A stretch of DNA of 64,000 nt from Chryseobacterium cucumeris. Lineage in GTDB: Bacteria > Bacteroidota > Bacteroidia > Flavobacteriales > Weeksellaceae. Under the pieces are notes generated by a model. It saw only the letters and a program-made list of their open reading frames with translations. It had not been told where the DNA came from and did not search any database. Shown here piece by piece: positions 44,671 through 54,455 of the stretch; position 1 is the first letter of the stretch, and each line of letters starts with the position of its first letter. The DNA is taken from the NCBI RefSeq assembly GCF_016775705.1, contig NZ_CP068760.1, positions 2,914,001 through 2,978,000 of the forward strand. Reading direction: 5' to 3'. The position numbers and the translations under genes were made by a program.

Positions 44671-45423
44671 TTAATTTTTCTTTCTGAAAAACAAAGCTCT
44701 GTTGTATTCAAAATTCATTCTGGCAATATTCAGGACAGAAATTCCCTGAGGACATTCTACTTCACAGGCTTCTGTATTGGAGCAGTGCCCGAATAATTCC
44801 GTATCCATTTGGGCTACCATATCCAGCACTCTTTTGCTTCGTTCTTCTTTCCCTTGAGGAAGAAGCGCCATATGAGTGATTTTTGCAGAGGTAAATAAAG
44901 CTGCACTTCCATTTTTACAAGTGGCAACACACGCTCCACATCCGATACACGCAGCAGAATCAAAAGCTTCCTCAGCCGTCTGGTGAGTCACCGGAATTGC
45001 TGTGGCATCAGGAGCCTGGCCTGTATTCACAGATACAAAACCTCCTGAAGATATAATTCTGTCAAAAGCAGAACGGTCTACTTTTAAATCTTTCTTCACC
45101 GGAAATGCTTCAGCTCTGAATGGCTCTATCAGAATCGTTTCCCCATCTTTAAAGGATCTTAAATGAAGCTGGCAGGTGGTTGTATTTTTCAAAGGACCAT
45201 GGGCAATACCATTAATCATCATTCCACATTGTCCGCAGATCCCTTCACGACAGTCATGATCAAACTCAACAGGTTCATCACCCTCAATAATCAGTTTTTC
45301 ATTTAAAGTGTCCAGCATTTCTAAGAAAGACATGTGTGGATTCAATCCTTTCAGGTCGTAACCTACCAGTTTTCCTTCACTTTTTCTGTCTTTCTGTCTC
45401 CATATCTTAAGATGTAAATCCAT
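44671..45423 (-). CDS. sdhB: Succinate dehydrogenase iron-sulfur subunit
   Basis: 250-aa Fe-S subunit passing electrons from the flavoprotein to the quinone site. Its three clusters are all present: the 2Fe-2S (CREGICGQC plus a distal C), the 4Fe-4S (CIGCGACVATC) and the 3Fe-4S (CSNTEACEVECP). It is last in the operon, 12 nt after sdhA. Length and motifs are those of the single-subunit b-type (Bacteroidota/Wolinella-like) SDH/FRD group. The direction (succinate oxidation or fumarate reduction) is not determined by sequence. Confidence 0.95.
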   Translation of the reverse strand: MDLHLKIWRQKDRKSEGKLVGYDLKGLNPHMSFLEMLDTLNEKLIIEGDEPVEFDHDCREGICGQCGMMINGIAHGPLKNTTTCQLHLRSFKDGETILIEPFRAEAFPVKKDLKVDRSAFDRIISSGGFVSVNTGQAPDATAIPVTHQTAEEAFDSAACIGCGACVATCKNGSAALFTSAKITHMALLPQGKEERSKRVLDMVAQMDTELFGHCSNTEACEVECPQGISVLNIARMNFEYNRALFFRKKN

Positions 45424-45435
45424 AATTTTCTGTTT

Positions 45436-47352
45436 TTATTTGTAACTTCTTACCGTTGGCTGAATTTCTTCAAAGATTAAAGGTTCCTTAATCAATTCAG
45501 GTTCACCATTTTCACCTTTCCAGGCCCAGGCAGAAATAAATTGGTATTCCGCATCATTTCTCATGGCTTCCCCGTCCGGGGTCTGAAATTCTTCTCTGAA
45601 GTGAGCACCGCAGGATTCGTTACGGGTTAATGCATCATAGCACATCAGTTCTCCGATTTCGAAATAATCGGCTACACGGCCTGCTTTTTCCAGTTCGGTA
45701 TTCATTTTATCTCCCTGTCCGGAAACCCTTACGTCTTTGTAAAATTCCTGTTTCAGTTTTCGGATTTCCTGAATGGCGTATTTCAACCCTTCTTCATTTC
45801 TTGCCAGTCCGCAATAATCATAGAGGAGCTTTCCTAAAGTTTTGTGGAAGTAATCAACGGTTTTGGTTCCTTTAATATTGATAAAATCGTTGATCTGATC
45901 TTTAACGGCCTTTTCAGCCTGTTCAAATTCAGGAGTATCCGGTGAAATTTTTCCGGTGTGAATTTCATCTGCCAGATAATTGGCAATCGTGTAAGGCGCA
46001 ATGAAATATCCGTCTACAGACGCCTGTAAAAGAGAGTTGGCTCCTAATCTGTTGGCTCCGTGATCGGCAAAATTAGCTTCACCCAACGCAAACAGTCCGG
46101 GAACAGTAGTCATCAGTTCATAATCTACCCAAAGTCCACCCATTGAAAAGTGGGCAGAAGGAGAGATCATCATGGGTTCTTTATACGCATCATATCCTGT
46201 TATTTTCAGATACATATCGAATAAATTTCCATATTTTTCTTTGATCTTATCTTTTCCCTGTTCCTGTATTGCTTTTGAAAAATCAAGATAAACGGCGTTT
46301 TTCAAAGGCCCGATTCCGAAACCGGCATCAATTCTTTCCTTGGCTGCACGGGAAGAAATATCTCTTGGAGCAAGGTTTCCGAAAGCCGGATATCTTCTTT
46401 CAAGATAATAATCCCTTTCATTTTCAGGAATGTCATTGGGAGGTCTGGTTTCACCTTCCTTTAATGGTACCCAGATTCGGCCGTCATTACGTAATGATTC
46501 AGACATTAAGGTCAGTTTAGACTGATAATCTCCGGATTGTGGAAGGGAAGTAGGGTGTACCTGAATCCAGCTTGGGGAAGCCATTAAAGCTCCTTTTTTA
46601 TGGGCTCTCCAGATGGCAGAACCGTTACATCCCATGGCAAGGGTTGACAGATAATAAATTTTTCCGTAACCTCCGGTTGCCAATATTACAGCGTGTGCTG
46701 CATGTCTTTCAATATCTCCTGTGTCTAAATTCCTTACGATAATTCCTCTGGCTTTCCCATCAACAGTAACCAGATCCAGCATTTCATGTCTTGAAAATAA
46801 TTGCACGGAACCTTTTCCAACCTGTCGCATTAAAGCCTGATAAGCTCCCAGAAGAAGCTGCTGCCCCGTTTGTCCTCGCGCATAGAAAGTACGGCTTACC
46901 TGAACTCCTCCGAAGGATCGGTTGTTCAGATATCCGCCATATTCTCGCCCAAAAGGTACACCTTGTGCAACAGCCTGGTCGATGAGGTTCAAAGAACATT
47001 CTGCCATTCTGTAGACATTGGCTTCACGGGCTCTGAAGTCTCCTCCTTTTAAGGTATCTACAAACATTCTGTAGACACTATCACCATCATTTTTATAGTT
47101 TTTGGCGGCATTCACACCTCCCTGTGCTGCCACAGAGTGTGCTCTTCTCGGGCTGTCCTGAAAACAGAATGATTTGACATTATATCCCATTTCCCCTAAA
47201 GAAGCTGCGATTGAACTTCCCGCCAATCCTGTTCCTACAACAATCACATCCAGTTTTTTACGGTTGGCAGGGTTTACGAGTTTTGCTTTCTTTTTATAAT
47301 TTTCCCATTTATGTTCCAATGGGCCTTGTGGTATTTTTGAATCTAAAATCAT
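45436..47352 (-). CDS. sdhA: Succinate dehydrogenase/fumarate reductase flavoprotein subunit
   Basis: 638-aa catalytic subunit from the ATG at 47352; a longer upstream frame overlaps the sdhC gene and is unlikely. Dinucleotide motif [10 protein letters not shown] (about residues 38-47). H72 in [11 protein letters not shown] covalently binds FAD. The HPTSLPQ and NRLGANSLL motifs of the active site are present. It follows sdhC by 11 nt. Faces the cytoplasm. Confidence 0.95.
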   Translation of the reverse strand: MILDSKIPQGPLEHKWENYKKKAKLVNPANRKKLDVIVVGTGLAGSSIAASLGEMGYNVKSFCFQDSPRRAHSVAAQGGVNAAKNYKNDGDSVYRMFVDTLKGGDFRAREANVYRMAECSLNLIDQAVAQGVPFGREYGGYLNNRSFGGVQVSRTFYARGQTGQQLLLGAYQALMRQVGKGSVQLFSRHEMLDLVTVDGKARGIIVRNLDTGDIERHAAHAVILATGGYGKIYYLSTLAMGCNGSAIWRAHKKGALMASPSWIQVHPTSLPQSGDYQSKLTLMSESLRNDGRIWVPLKEGETRPPNDIPENERDYYLERRYPAFGNLAPRDISSRAAKERIDAGFGIGPLKNAVYLDFSKAIQEQGKDKIKEKYGNLFDMYLKITGYDAYKEPMMISPSAHFSMGGLWVDYELMTTVPGLFALGEANFADHGANRLGANSLLQASVDGYFIAPYTIANYLADEIHTGKISPDTPEFEQAEKAVKDQINDFINIKGTKTVDYFHKTLGKLLYDYCGLARNEEGLKYAIQEIRKLKQEFYKDVRVSGQGDKMNTELEKAGRVADYFEIGELMCYDALTRNESCGAHFREEFQTPDGEAMRNDAEYQFISAWAWKGENGEPELIKEPLIFEEIQPTVRSYK

Positions 47353-47363
47353 GATCGTTCCTT

Positions 47364-48020
47364 TTAATGATAAGTGAAGAATACATACACAGGCATCAAT
47401 GCAAAACCTACACAGATAATGATTGAATACGCAATCCCGATAGTTTTGAACCATTGTACAAACTTAGGATGATATAATCCCAGGGTTCTTACAGCGCTGT
47501 GTATTCCATGAATCAGGTGATAGCACAAAGCGATCATTGATACAACATAAATGATAACGTACCACCATTCTTTAAAGACATTCACTACCAGAATGTAGAG
47601 GTCTTTATTTCCGTTTTCATCCAAAGGAGGATTTCCGAATTTATAGATATACCAGAAGTTCTGGAAATGGATCACCAGGAAAATCAGAATTAATGTTCCC
47701 AGGATTCCCATATTTCTGGAAGCCCACTTGCTAGCTCTTCCACGTCTGTCCGTTTGATAACCGCCTCCTGATTTTTTATTTTTTAAAGTAATCATCAGTC
47801 CGTCTACTGCGTGCAGAATAATACTGGCATATAAAACGTAAGAGACTATTTTGATAATGATATTTCCTGATAAAAAATGCGAATAAGCATTAAACTGCAG
47901 GTGCGCTTGTTCTTGTGGAAGAAAAAGCTGAAGATTTCCAAGGAAATGAATCAACAGGAAGAATCCCAGAAAGAGTCCTGTAAGGCACATCAGCATTTTT
48001 CTTGACAGTGTTGATAACAT
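47364..48020 (-). CDS. sdhC: Succinate dehydrogenase cytochrome b subunit
   Basis: 218-aa membrane anchor with five hydrophobic helices of the b558/diheme type, as in Wolinella and Bacteroidota. Candidate heme-ligand histidines include [27 protein letters not shown] and [11 protein letters not shown]. It couples the flavoprotein to the menaquinone pool. No separate SdhD exists in this type. Starts 16 nt after the DASS symporter stop. Confidence 0.92.
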   Translation of the reverse strand: MLSTLSRKMLMCLTGLFLGFFLLIHFLGNLQLFLPQEQAHLQFNAYSHFLSGNIIIKIVSYVLYASIILHAVDGLMITLKNKKSGGGYQTDRRGRASKWASRNMGILGTLILIFLVIHFQNFWYIYKFGNPPLDENGNKDLYILVVNVFKEWWYVIIYVVSMIALCYHLIHGIHSAVRTLGLYHPKFVQWFKTIGIAYSIIICVGFALMPVYVFFTYH

Positions 48021-48036
48021 ATTTTTGATGTATTGG

Positions 48037-49467
48037 TTAATAATATCCTAAGACTTTCATCCACAATCCTCCTACAACCATATAAATGATCAATAGAACG
48101 ATTCCAATTTCAAGACCTCTGAGCCACCAGGCTTTCAGGTCGACATATCCGCTTCCGAAGAATACCGGTGCAGGACCGTGGCCGTAATGAGTAAGTACCC
48201 CGTAAATTGAACCCATGAAACCAAGCATCATTGCGAGTAACATTGGTGGGATTCCTAAAGAAACACCCACACCCAGCAAGGCAGCATACATAGCCGCTAC
48301 GTGAGCAGTAGCACTGGCAAAAATATAGTGACTGAAGAAATATACTACAATAATAACCGGGAAAGCTACCTGCCAGCTCAAACCTCCAATCTGTACTTTG
48401 ATAAGATTACTGAACCATCCAATGAAACCTAATTCATTTAAAGAACTTGCCATCATCACCAGTACGGCGAACCAAACGATCGTATCCCAAGCTCCTTTTT
48501 CACCTTTTACATCTTCCCAGGTTAATACTGAGGTTAGTAGTAATAATGTTAATCCGATAAAGGCTGTAGTAGTAGCATCAATAGAAAGTGCTCCTCCAAA
48601 TATCCAAAGGGCTAACAGAATGAAGAATGCCAGCAGCATCAGCCATTCATTTCTTGAGATAGGCCCCATTTCTTTTAATTTCTGAGCTGCCATTTTAGGA
48701 GCATCACCCGTTTTTTTCAATTCAGGCGGATATAATTTATACAATACCAAAGGAACGATAAAGAATGCTACTGCACCCGGAATAAAACCTGCTGCTGCCC
48801 ATGACATCCAGGTAATATCAATACCAAGGTTGGCTGCAAACTTCTGACACATCGGGTTACTGGCTGTCCCGGTAAGGAACATAGAAGAAGCGATCAGGTT
48901 CATGTAATAACTGTTCAAAGTCAGGAATGACCCTAGCTTTCTATGGGTTTCCGGCTTTTCAGGAACAGAATCAAAGCTTATGGCCATAGACTTCATGATC
49001 GGGTAGATAATTCCACCTCCTCTTGCAGTGTTACTAGGAATAGCAGGAGCAAGACAAACATCGGCAAGTCCTAACCCGTAAGCCAATCCCAGTGAGCTTT
49101 TCCCAAAAACTCTGATGAATAAAAAGGCGATACGGTTTCCAAGTCCTGTTTTGATAAATCCTCTGGCAATAAAGAATGAAATCCCGATCAGCCAGATTAC
49201 TTTATCTCCAAAACCGGAAAGCGCTTTGGTAATAGATTTCCCTGCATCTCCCGGAGCAACTACCTGCGTAAGGGCTGTAAATCCAATGGCCATCATACAC
49301 ATAGTTCCCATTGGTGCTGCCTTAAGAATGATTCCTAAAATGGTTGCCGCAAAGATGGCAAACAGATGCCAGGCATTCTCTGCAACACCTTCCGGAGCAG
49401 GAATGAACCATATGATCAACGCAACAACAAATGTGATCGCTACGTTTTTAATATTAATTTCTTTCAT
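48037..49467 (-). CDS. DASS-family sodium/anion (di- or tricarboxylate) symporter
   Basis: 476-aa inner-membrane transporter of the divalent-anion:Na+ symporter family, which imports succinate, malate, fumarate, citrate or tartrate. Family motifs: the SNT re-entrant loop in AIPSNTARGGGIIYPI and the second SAT-type loop (ASATAHVAAMYAALL). About eleven to twelve membrane segments. Located between the porin and sdhC, with 19 and 16 nt spacers, so one operon with complex II. This context makes C4-dicarboxylate uptake the best guess. Confidence 0.9.
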   Translation of the reverse strand: MKEINIKNVAITFVVALIIWFIPAPEGVAENAWHLFAIFAATILGIILKAAPMGTMCMMAIGFTALTQVVAPGDAGKSITKALSGFGDKVIWLIGISFFIARGFIKTGLGNRIAFLFIRVFGKSSLGLAYGLGLADVCLAPAIPSNTARGGGIIYPIMKSMAISFDSVPEKPETHRKLGSFLTLNSYYMNLIASSMFLTGTASNPMCQKFAANLGIDITWMSWAAAGFIPGAVAFFIVPLVLYKLYPPELKKTGDAPKMAAQKLKEMGPISRNEWLMLLAFFILLALWIFGGALSIDATTTAFIGLTLLLLTSVLTWEDVKGEKGAWDTIVWFAVLVMMASSLNELGFIGWFSNLIKVQIGGLSWQVAFPVIIVVYFFSHYIFASATAHVAAMYAALLGVGVSLGIPPMLLAMMLGFMGSIYGVLTHYGHGPAPVFFGSGYVDLKAWWLRGLEIGIVLLIIYMVVGGLWMKVLGYY

Positions 49468-49486
49468 GATACTAACTATTTAATCG

Positions 49487-50653
49487 TTAAAACCTACTCT
49501 GTACCTGTACAATGAATAGATTATTGTTGTATTGTGATGTGTTTTCTACCTGATGTTTGTAGCGGTCAAACTGTACTCCCAGTTGAATTCTTGCTCCATA
49601 ATTTTTCAGGAATTCCAATCCGAACATCGGGGTAATCGTTTGTCTTGGGTTGGAAGCCATTCTAAAGTTGGTATCAAGATATTCGTAACGGCAGGATAGT
49701 TCGAAGGCGCTGAGATTTTTGTGATTGATCTCATATCTTAGATTCGGAAGAAAATAGGCACCACGGATCAGATATTGATCTGGGTTTTCAGGACGAATTT
49801 CAGGAGCAATAGAATTGTACAGAACATGGTTGGTAGCCTGCTTAGCTTCCAGCTGCATATCAAGACTCCATTTTGGATCAAACTGAATCAGTGAGCTCAG
49901 ATCTACACCCAGCGCATATACTTTTTTGCTGAAAACTTCCCCGATACCGCCATTCAGACCTACATTGAAATTGTATTTTTTTGATAATCCGAAAACAAGG
50001 CGGGTAGAATACTGTTTTCCGTTGTCATTATCATTAACCTGGTTTTTTCCGTTTCCGTTCACCACTGAAACCGCATATTGGAAAGGAATTTCTCCCAGCT
50101 GAAGCTGTCCTGTAGCAGACATTCCGATCTGGAAACTTGTCCAGCCCAGCTTTCCGAATTCTGTATATTGATTGGACCAATCCAGAGATTTAATAATGTC
50201 GATAGGGTAGGTCTCTTCAATACCGAACCAGGGTCTGAACTGTCCTACAGTAATCGCTAATTTGGGATTGAAAGTATACTTCAGGTAAGCATTTTCAAGA
50301 ACTCTGCTTTTGGGATCATTTTTAAAATCGGCAAGGTTGGCCAAAACTACAACTTCAGTACGTTTACTGATCTGCGCGCGAACCTGAACCCTCATGTATT
50401 TGAGCATGAAATTATTGTCAGTTCCGGAACCATCGGTGTGATGAAGTCCGTTTACGTCTACATCTTTACTCATCCCAACAAGGTAACGTGCCTGAAAAAG
50501 ACCTTTGATCTGCAACTGCGGATATTTAACATCATTTTTTTCCTGTAGAGCAGAGGTGGTCTTAAGAGAATCCTGATTTTGTGCATAAGCAGATAACCCA
50601 CAGGCCAGCATACACAGAATCAGGCTTTTCTTTTTAATCGAAAAAAAGGCCAT
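49487..50653 (-). CDS. Outer-membrane porin (phosphate-selective porin O/P-like)
   Basis: 388-aa beta-barrel protein with a signal peptide ending AYAQ. The barrel strands run regularly to a C-terminal QVQSRF, with the terminal aromatic residue expected for outer-membrane insertion. VENAYLKYTFNPKLAITVGQFRPWFG and the N-terminal YPQLQIKGLFQARYL match the family. Despite the family name, its operon with DASS and SDH suggests dicarboxylate rather than phosphate passage (inference). First gene of that five-gene operon. Confidence 0.87.
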   Translation of the reverse strand: MAFFSIKKKSLILCMLACGLSAYAQNQDSLKTTSALQEKNDVKYPQLQIKGLFQARYLVGMSKDVDVNGLHHTDGSGTDNNFMLKYMRVQVRAQISKRTEVVVLANLADFKNDPKSRVLENAYLKYTFNPKLAITVGQFRPWFGIEETYPIDIIKSLDWSNQYTEFGKLGWTSFQIGMSATGQLQLGEIPFQYAVSVVNGNGKNQVNDNDNGKQYSTRLVFGLSKKYNFNVGLNGGIGEVFSKKVYALGVDLSSLIQFDPKWSLDMQLEAKQATNHVLYNSIAPEIRPENPDQYLIRGAYFLPNLRYEINHKNLSAFELSCRYEYLDTNFRMASNPRQTITPMFGLEFLKNYGARIQLGVQFDRYKHQVENTSQYNNNLFIVQVQSRF

Positions 50654-50805
50654 ATCTATTTTGTTTTTTTAATTGTGAATTTTATTTTACCACATGTATC
50701 TGATGCATTTTGAATGATCATACATTCACTCATAGTGCGGAATACTTAGGTCTTCATCTGCAGGGACCAGATTTACTTAAGCATAAGTAGTTTGTGGTGA
50801 AATAT

Positions 50806-51855
50806 CTATTTTAATCCCAAGAATGTGAACGGAGCAGATTCTTTAAATTCTGCATTGGATTTTCCGTTGTAGGTGCGGTAATTACTAAGATCCAGTTTCA
50901 TTACTTTACCTTTTGGACTTAAATCAAATTCTTTAAGATCTACCCAAAAAGTGTTTGGAGTAAAGACTGTTTCAAAATAATACACAAGGTTTTTCTGATC
51001 TGAAACCGAACGCCATCTTGTAGAAGAAATATTAGGCTCTGTGGCAGAAGTGATCCCGTAAGGAACGGAACAGTTTCTGATTACGCTGAAAACACTGGCT
51101 ACAGCTGTGCGGGTATCTGCAGTCTGAGGAATCGCGTTGATATAGTAAGAAGCTCTTACGAAGCGGTCTGCTGCCCGGTTGGTTCCCGGAAGCATAACGG
51201 TCCCCGGAATACCTTTCCAGTAATTGTTAAGGGCAAGCTGCTCCTCAAAAATAGGAGAATTGGTCATTACCGTGTAAGACGGGTCATGATGAATGACAAG
51301 CTTTCCGTCAATATATTCAAATACTGCATTGTCTCCTGAAGCATCCGAAATGGAAAGATGGACGGTTGTAAATCTTTCAGTTCCCGGAATATAATCACTA
51401 ACAATTACGAAAGGCTCTTTGCGTGAAAATTCTACGGCTTCTTTTACTGTGGCAAAGTTATCAAGATAATATTGGGCCCATAATGAAATGGCAATACCTT
51501 TTTTACTACCTTTTCCATCAAATTTAGGATATTGAGATTCTCCCAGCCAAAGCAGGTTGGCAACCAGCCCTTTTTCGTTCATGCCGTCAGCTGAAGCAAT
51601 ATCCCATGAAGAGCTTACAAGGCTTCCATATTTGGCGGTCCATTTCACAGATTTAGAGCCTACCAGTCCATTTCGTTCTATCCCTTTTGGGAGAACCCAG
51701 AGATTGACAGGGATTTCGTCACGCCAGTCCATGGAACGGGCTGTAATAACGGTATTCTGGGGACCTTTGTACACTACTCTTGTACATGCTTCAGAAGGAT
51801 TCCATAATCCTATAGAAAGGATCAGAGAAAATAAAATTAATGGGAACTTTTTCAT
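50806..51855 (-). CDS. Secreted linear amide C-N hydrolase (choloylglycine hydrolase-like)
   Basis: Ntn-hydrolase of the penicillin V acylase/bile salt hydrolase family, 349 aa. The signal peptide ends NPSEA just before the catalytic C24 (EACTRVVYKG), so cleavage leaves Cys as the nucleophile. R-S-MDWRD and the conserved N in MTNSPIFEEQLALN complete the site. Substrates in this family include N-acyl homoserine lactones, penicillin V and conjugated bile salts, and none can be chosen here. It lies 150 nt upstream of the porin operon and may have its own promoter. Confidence 0.88.
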   Translation of the reverse strand: MKKFPLILFSLILSIGLWNPSEACTRVVYKGPQNTVITARSMDWRDEIPVNLWVLPKGIERNGLVGSKSVKWTAKYGSLVSSSWDIASADGMNEKGLVANLLWLGESQYPKFDGKGSKKGIAISLWAQYYLDNFATVKEAVEFSRKEPFVIVSDYIPGTERFTTVHLSISDASGDNAVFEYIDGKLVIHHDPSYTVMTNSPIFEEQLALNNYWKGIPGTVMLPGTNRAADRFVRASYYINAIPQTADTRTAVASVFSVIRNCSVPYGITSATEPNISSTRWRSVSDQKNLVYYFETVFTPNTFWVDLKEFDLSPKGKVMKLDLSNYRTYNGKSNAEFKESAPFTFLGLK

Positions 51856-52088
51856 AATAGTATTATTTGAATTTAAATTTTGTATTGAATTTGTTGTGAA
51901 TAATTCAATGAATTTTCGTCATATTCATTATTTGGTGATATAAATTTAGCGAAAATTGTTTAAATAAAACAATTAATAAGATTAATAATCCGTAATTTAT
52001 GTTATGAATCATGGTTAAAGATTGAGTATTGCATTATTGAATCTTTTTTCGTATATTTTTAAGATTTGATAGAAAAAAAAAGGAGAAA

Positions 52089-52151
52089 ATGAAGAACATT
52101 TTAATGGGTTTTTTTACGTTTTTTTTACCAGTATTTCCTGTGAATGCCTGA
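52089..52151 (+). pseudogene. Orphan 20-codon signal-peptide-like frame with strong RBS
   Basis: AAAGGAGAAAATG is a near-perfect Shine-Dalgarno, unusual for Bacteroidota. The product is MKN followed by a hydrophobic stretch ending PVNA, immediately followed by TGA. It looks like a signal sequence without a mature protein, perhaps a leftover of a deleted gene or a leader peptide of the phytochrome operon. Confidence 0.35.
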
Positions 52152-52183
52152 TATACTGAGGTTTGAAAATAGATACCACAAAA

Positions 52184-52214
52184 TTGAAAGCTGTTCAAAA
52201 AAACGCTATATTTG
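52184..52214 (+). promoter_or_regulatory. Promoter of the phytochrome-heme oxygenase operon
   Basis: TTG (52184-52186), 20 nt, TATATTTG (52207-52214). It overlaps the TTG codon at 52212, which supports the ATG at 52236 as the start. Confidence 0.7.
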
Positions 52215-52235
52215 ATTACTAGACTGAAGAGATAT

Positions 52236-54434
52236 ATGAACTTTATAGAATGCCATGAAGAACCTATCCATATTCCGGGTTCTATACAAGACTTTGGTTA
52301 CCTGATTGGCATTGATGCAGAATCCCGTACCATTACTTTTTTTAGCAGGAATATTGCGGATCTATTTAAAATTGAGCACTCAGAGGAGCTGTTCGGAAGA
52401 AAGATTACTGACTTTCCGGAAAGTTTTCAGGGCATTATTGATTCAGAAATCTATACTTCACTGGATAAGTTTACCAGACGTAAGAATGAAACGTATTTCG
52501 ATAAGGTTTTTATTAATGATAAAGAATATCATTTCTCTGTTTTCAGAAGTGAACTTTATATTTTTCTGGAGTTCGAAGAGGTTATCATTAATCCCAACAA
52601 ACGGATTTCCAATAAGTATGATAATTTTTATATCATCGACAATGAAAAGGAACTCTGGAATCATCTCCTGGAAACTCTTTCAAAGGTGGTAAATTATGAT
52701 CGTATGATGGTCTACAAATTCATGATGGACGGTTCCGGAAAAGTAATCGCAGAAAAGAAAAACGAAAATATGGAAAGCTTTCTTGGTCTTCATTACCCGG
52801 AGTCTGATATTCCAAAACAGGCCCGTGATCTTTATCTGAAAAAAAGAAAAAGAATTTTCGGCAATGTATATGCGGATACGGTTCCCATTTTAAGCAGAAG
52901 TCCTGAAAATATTGACCTTACTTACTCCGCATCCAGAGGAATGTCACCGGTTCATGCACAGTATCTGAAAAATTCGGGAGTGGCTTCCAGCTTCAGTGTT
53001 TCCATTATTATTGATGATCATCTATGGGGTCTGGTAACCTGCCAGAATGTTGAACCTAAACATATTGATCTTGAAGATAGAGTACAGGCCGGAATTTTTA
53101 CGGCTCTGGCAGCGAATGCCTATTCTTCTTTTAAATCAAAAAACGAACTGAATTACCGGTTGGAACTCAATGAGAGAATGTCTCAGCTGAAAACGGAATT
53201 TTTAAAGCATAACAATCTCTTTAATTCTCTTATTGAATGTAAAAAAGAAATCAGAAACTTACCGGAAGCTGATGGTCTTGCCATTGTTTCTGATGAAAAT
53301 ATAATAACAGACGGAAGTACTCCTGATCATGAAAATATTGGACGAGTTGCAGCATGGGCTCTTAGTAATACCAATGAACGTATTTATGTGAGCCGAAACT
53401 TCCTTAAAGATTATGGCAAAGAACTTGAACTGACTGAAAATGCAGCAGGAATTGCCATCTATTTTATTGAAAGGGATAAAAATGAAATGCTGATCTGGTT
53501 CAGAAAAGAGTTTGATGAACATATCAACTGGGCCGGAAATCCGGAGAAGAAAGTAAGTGTGTTTTCTCAGAACGGAGAGGAAAGACAAATGATATCTCCC
53601 AGAACTTCATTCCGCATTTTTACAGAAAATATCAAAGGGCATTCAAAAAGATGGAATTCCAGAAATGTAAGTGCAGTACAGGCTGTAAGGGATCTGATCT
53701 TAGAAACTTCCCATAAAAATTACAATGCGATTAAAAGGCTTAATGATGAGCTTAAAAAAGTAAATGAGGAACTTGACAGTTTTTCATACACTATTTCTCA
53801 TGACCTGGGAACACCTCTCACCGTGATGAAACTGAATGCACAAATGCTTCTGGGAAATCTTGCTGATAATTCTGAAAAAAGTAAAGCCAAGATCAATGCA
53901 ATTATTGAAGAAATTGATAATATGGCTGAAATGATGCATGACGTCCTGCAGCTGAGCCGTGCCAAGCACAGCGAAATTCAGCTTGAAAGTCTGAAAACAA
54001 CGTATACTATTGAGAAGATATCTGAAAATGCCAAGATGACCTACGGAAGTGCCAACAGTGAGATTATCATCAAAGAGTGTCCGGATGTACTGGCTGATAA
54101 GACAATGCTTCATCAGGTGTTTCTGAACATCATCAACAATGCTGTGAAATATTCTTCCCATAAAGATCTTCCAAAAGTAGAAATTGAAGGGACAGAAGAC
54201 GGGCAAACCATTATTTACAGGATCTCAGACAACGGTATTGGTATTCCTGTGGAGGAAAAACATAAAATGTTTAAAATCTTTAACAGGATGGATAATGCCA
54301 AAAAATTCAAAGGAAACGGAGTGGGACTATCTATTGTGCACCGCATTATGCAAAGACTTGGAGGAAATGTTGATTTTGAGAGTAATAATGAGGGGACTTC
54401 ATTTATTTTAACGTTCAAAAAGCCTTACATTTGA
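52236..54434 (+). CDS. Bacteriophytochrome histidine kinase
   Basis: Red/far-red light sensor kinase, 732 aa, cytosolic, from the ATG at 52236 with GAAGAG 5 nt before. PAS-GAF-PHY core: the biliverdin-attaching Cys is C6 (IECHEEPIHIPG), and the GAF motifs YPESDIPKQAR and SPVHAQYL (H240) follow. The PHY tongue motif PRTSF lies at P455-F459. The HisKA domain has phosphoacceptor H522 (SYTISHDLGTPL), where Gly replaces the usual Arg/Lys. HATPase boxes: NNAVKYSS, DNGIGIP and GNGVGLS. No receiver domain, so the partner regulator is elsewhere. Heme oxygenase lies 21 nt downstream. Confidence 0.95.
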   Translation: MNFIECHEEPIHIPGSIQDFGYLIGIDAESRTITFFSRNIADLFKIEHSEELFGRKITDFPESFQGIIDSEIYTSLDKFTRRKNETYFDKVFINDKEYHFSVFRSELYIFLEFEEVIINPNKRISNKYDNFYIIDNEKELWNHLLETLSKVVNYDRMMVYKFMMDGSGKVIAEKKNENMESFLGLHYPESDIPKQARDLYLKKRKRIFGNVYADTVPILSRSPENIDLTYSASRGMSPVHAQYLKNSGVASSFSVSIIIDDHLWGLVTCQNVEPKHIDLEDRVQAGIFTALAANAYSSFKSKNELNYRLELNERMSQLKTEFLKHNNLFNSLIECKKEIRNLPEADGLAIVSDENIITDGSTPDHENIGRVAAWALSNTNERIYVSRNFLKDYGKELELTENAAGIAIYFIERDKNEMLIWFRKEFDEHINWAGNPEKKVSVFSQNGEERQMISPRTSFRIFTENIKGHSKRWNSRNVSAVQAVRDLILETSHKNYNAIKRLNDELKKVNEELDSFSYTISHDLGTPLTVMKLNAQMLLGNLADNSEKSKAKINAIIEEIDNMAEMMHDVLQLSRAKHSEIQLESLKTTYTIEKISENAKMTYGSANSEIIIKECPDVLADKTMLHQVFLNIINNAVKYSSHKDLPKVEIEGTEDGQTIIYRISDNGIGIPVEEKHKMFKIFNRMDNAKKFKGNGVGLSIVHRIMQRLGGNVDFESNNEGTSFILTFKKPYI

Positions 54435-54455
54435 GAAACTTTTAAAACGTTATTT

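Larger units (their letters stand above)
51856..52235. other. Divergent 380-bp intergenic region
   Basis: Holds a 20-codon signal-peptide-like frame (52089-52151), the phytochrome promoter (52184-52214) and upstream sequence of the amidase gene. Otherwise AT-rich. Confidence 0.6.

Noticed and set aside
47353..47454. Longer sdhA start 102 nt upstream of 47352
   Set aside because: It would overlap the sdhC coding region and adds Cys-rich residues with no family match.
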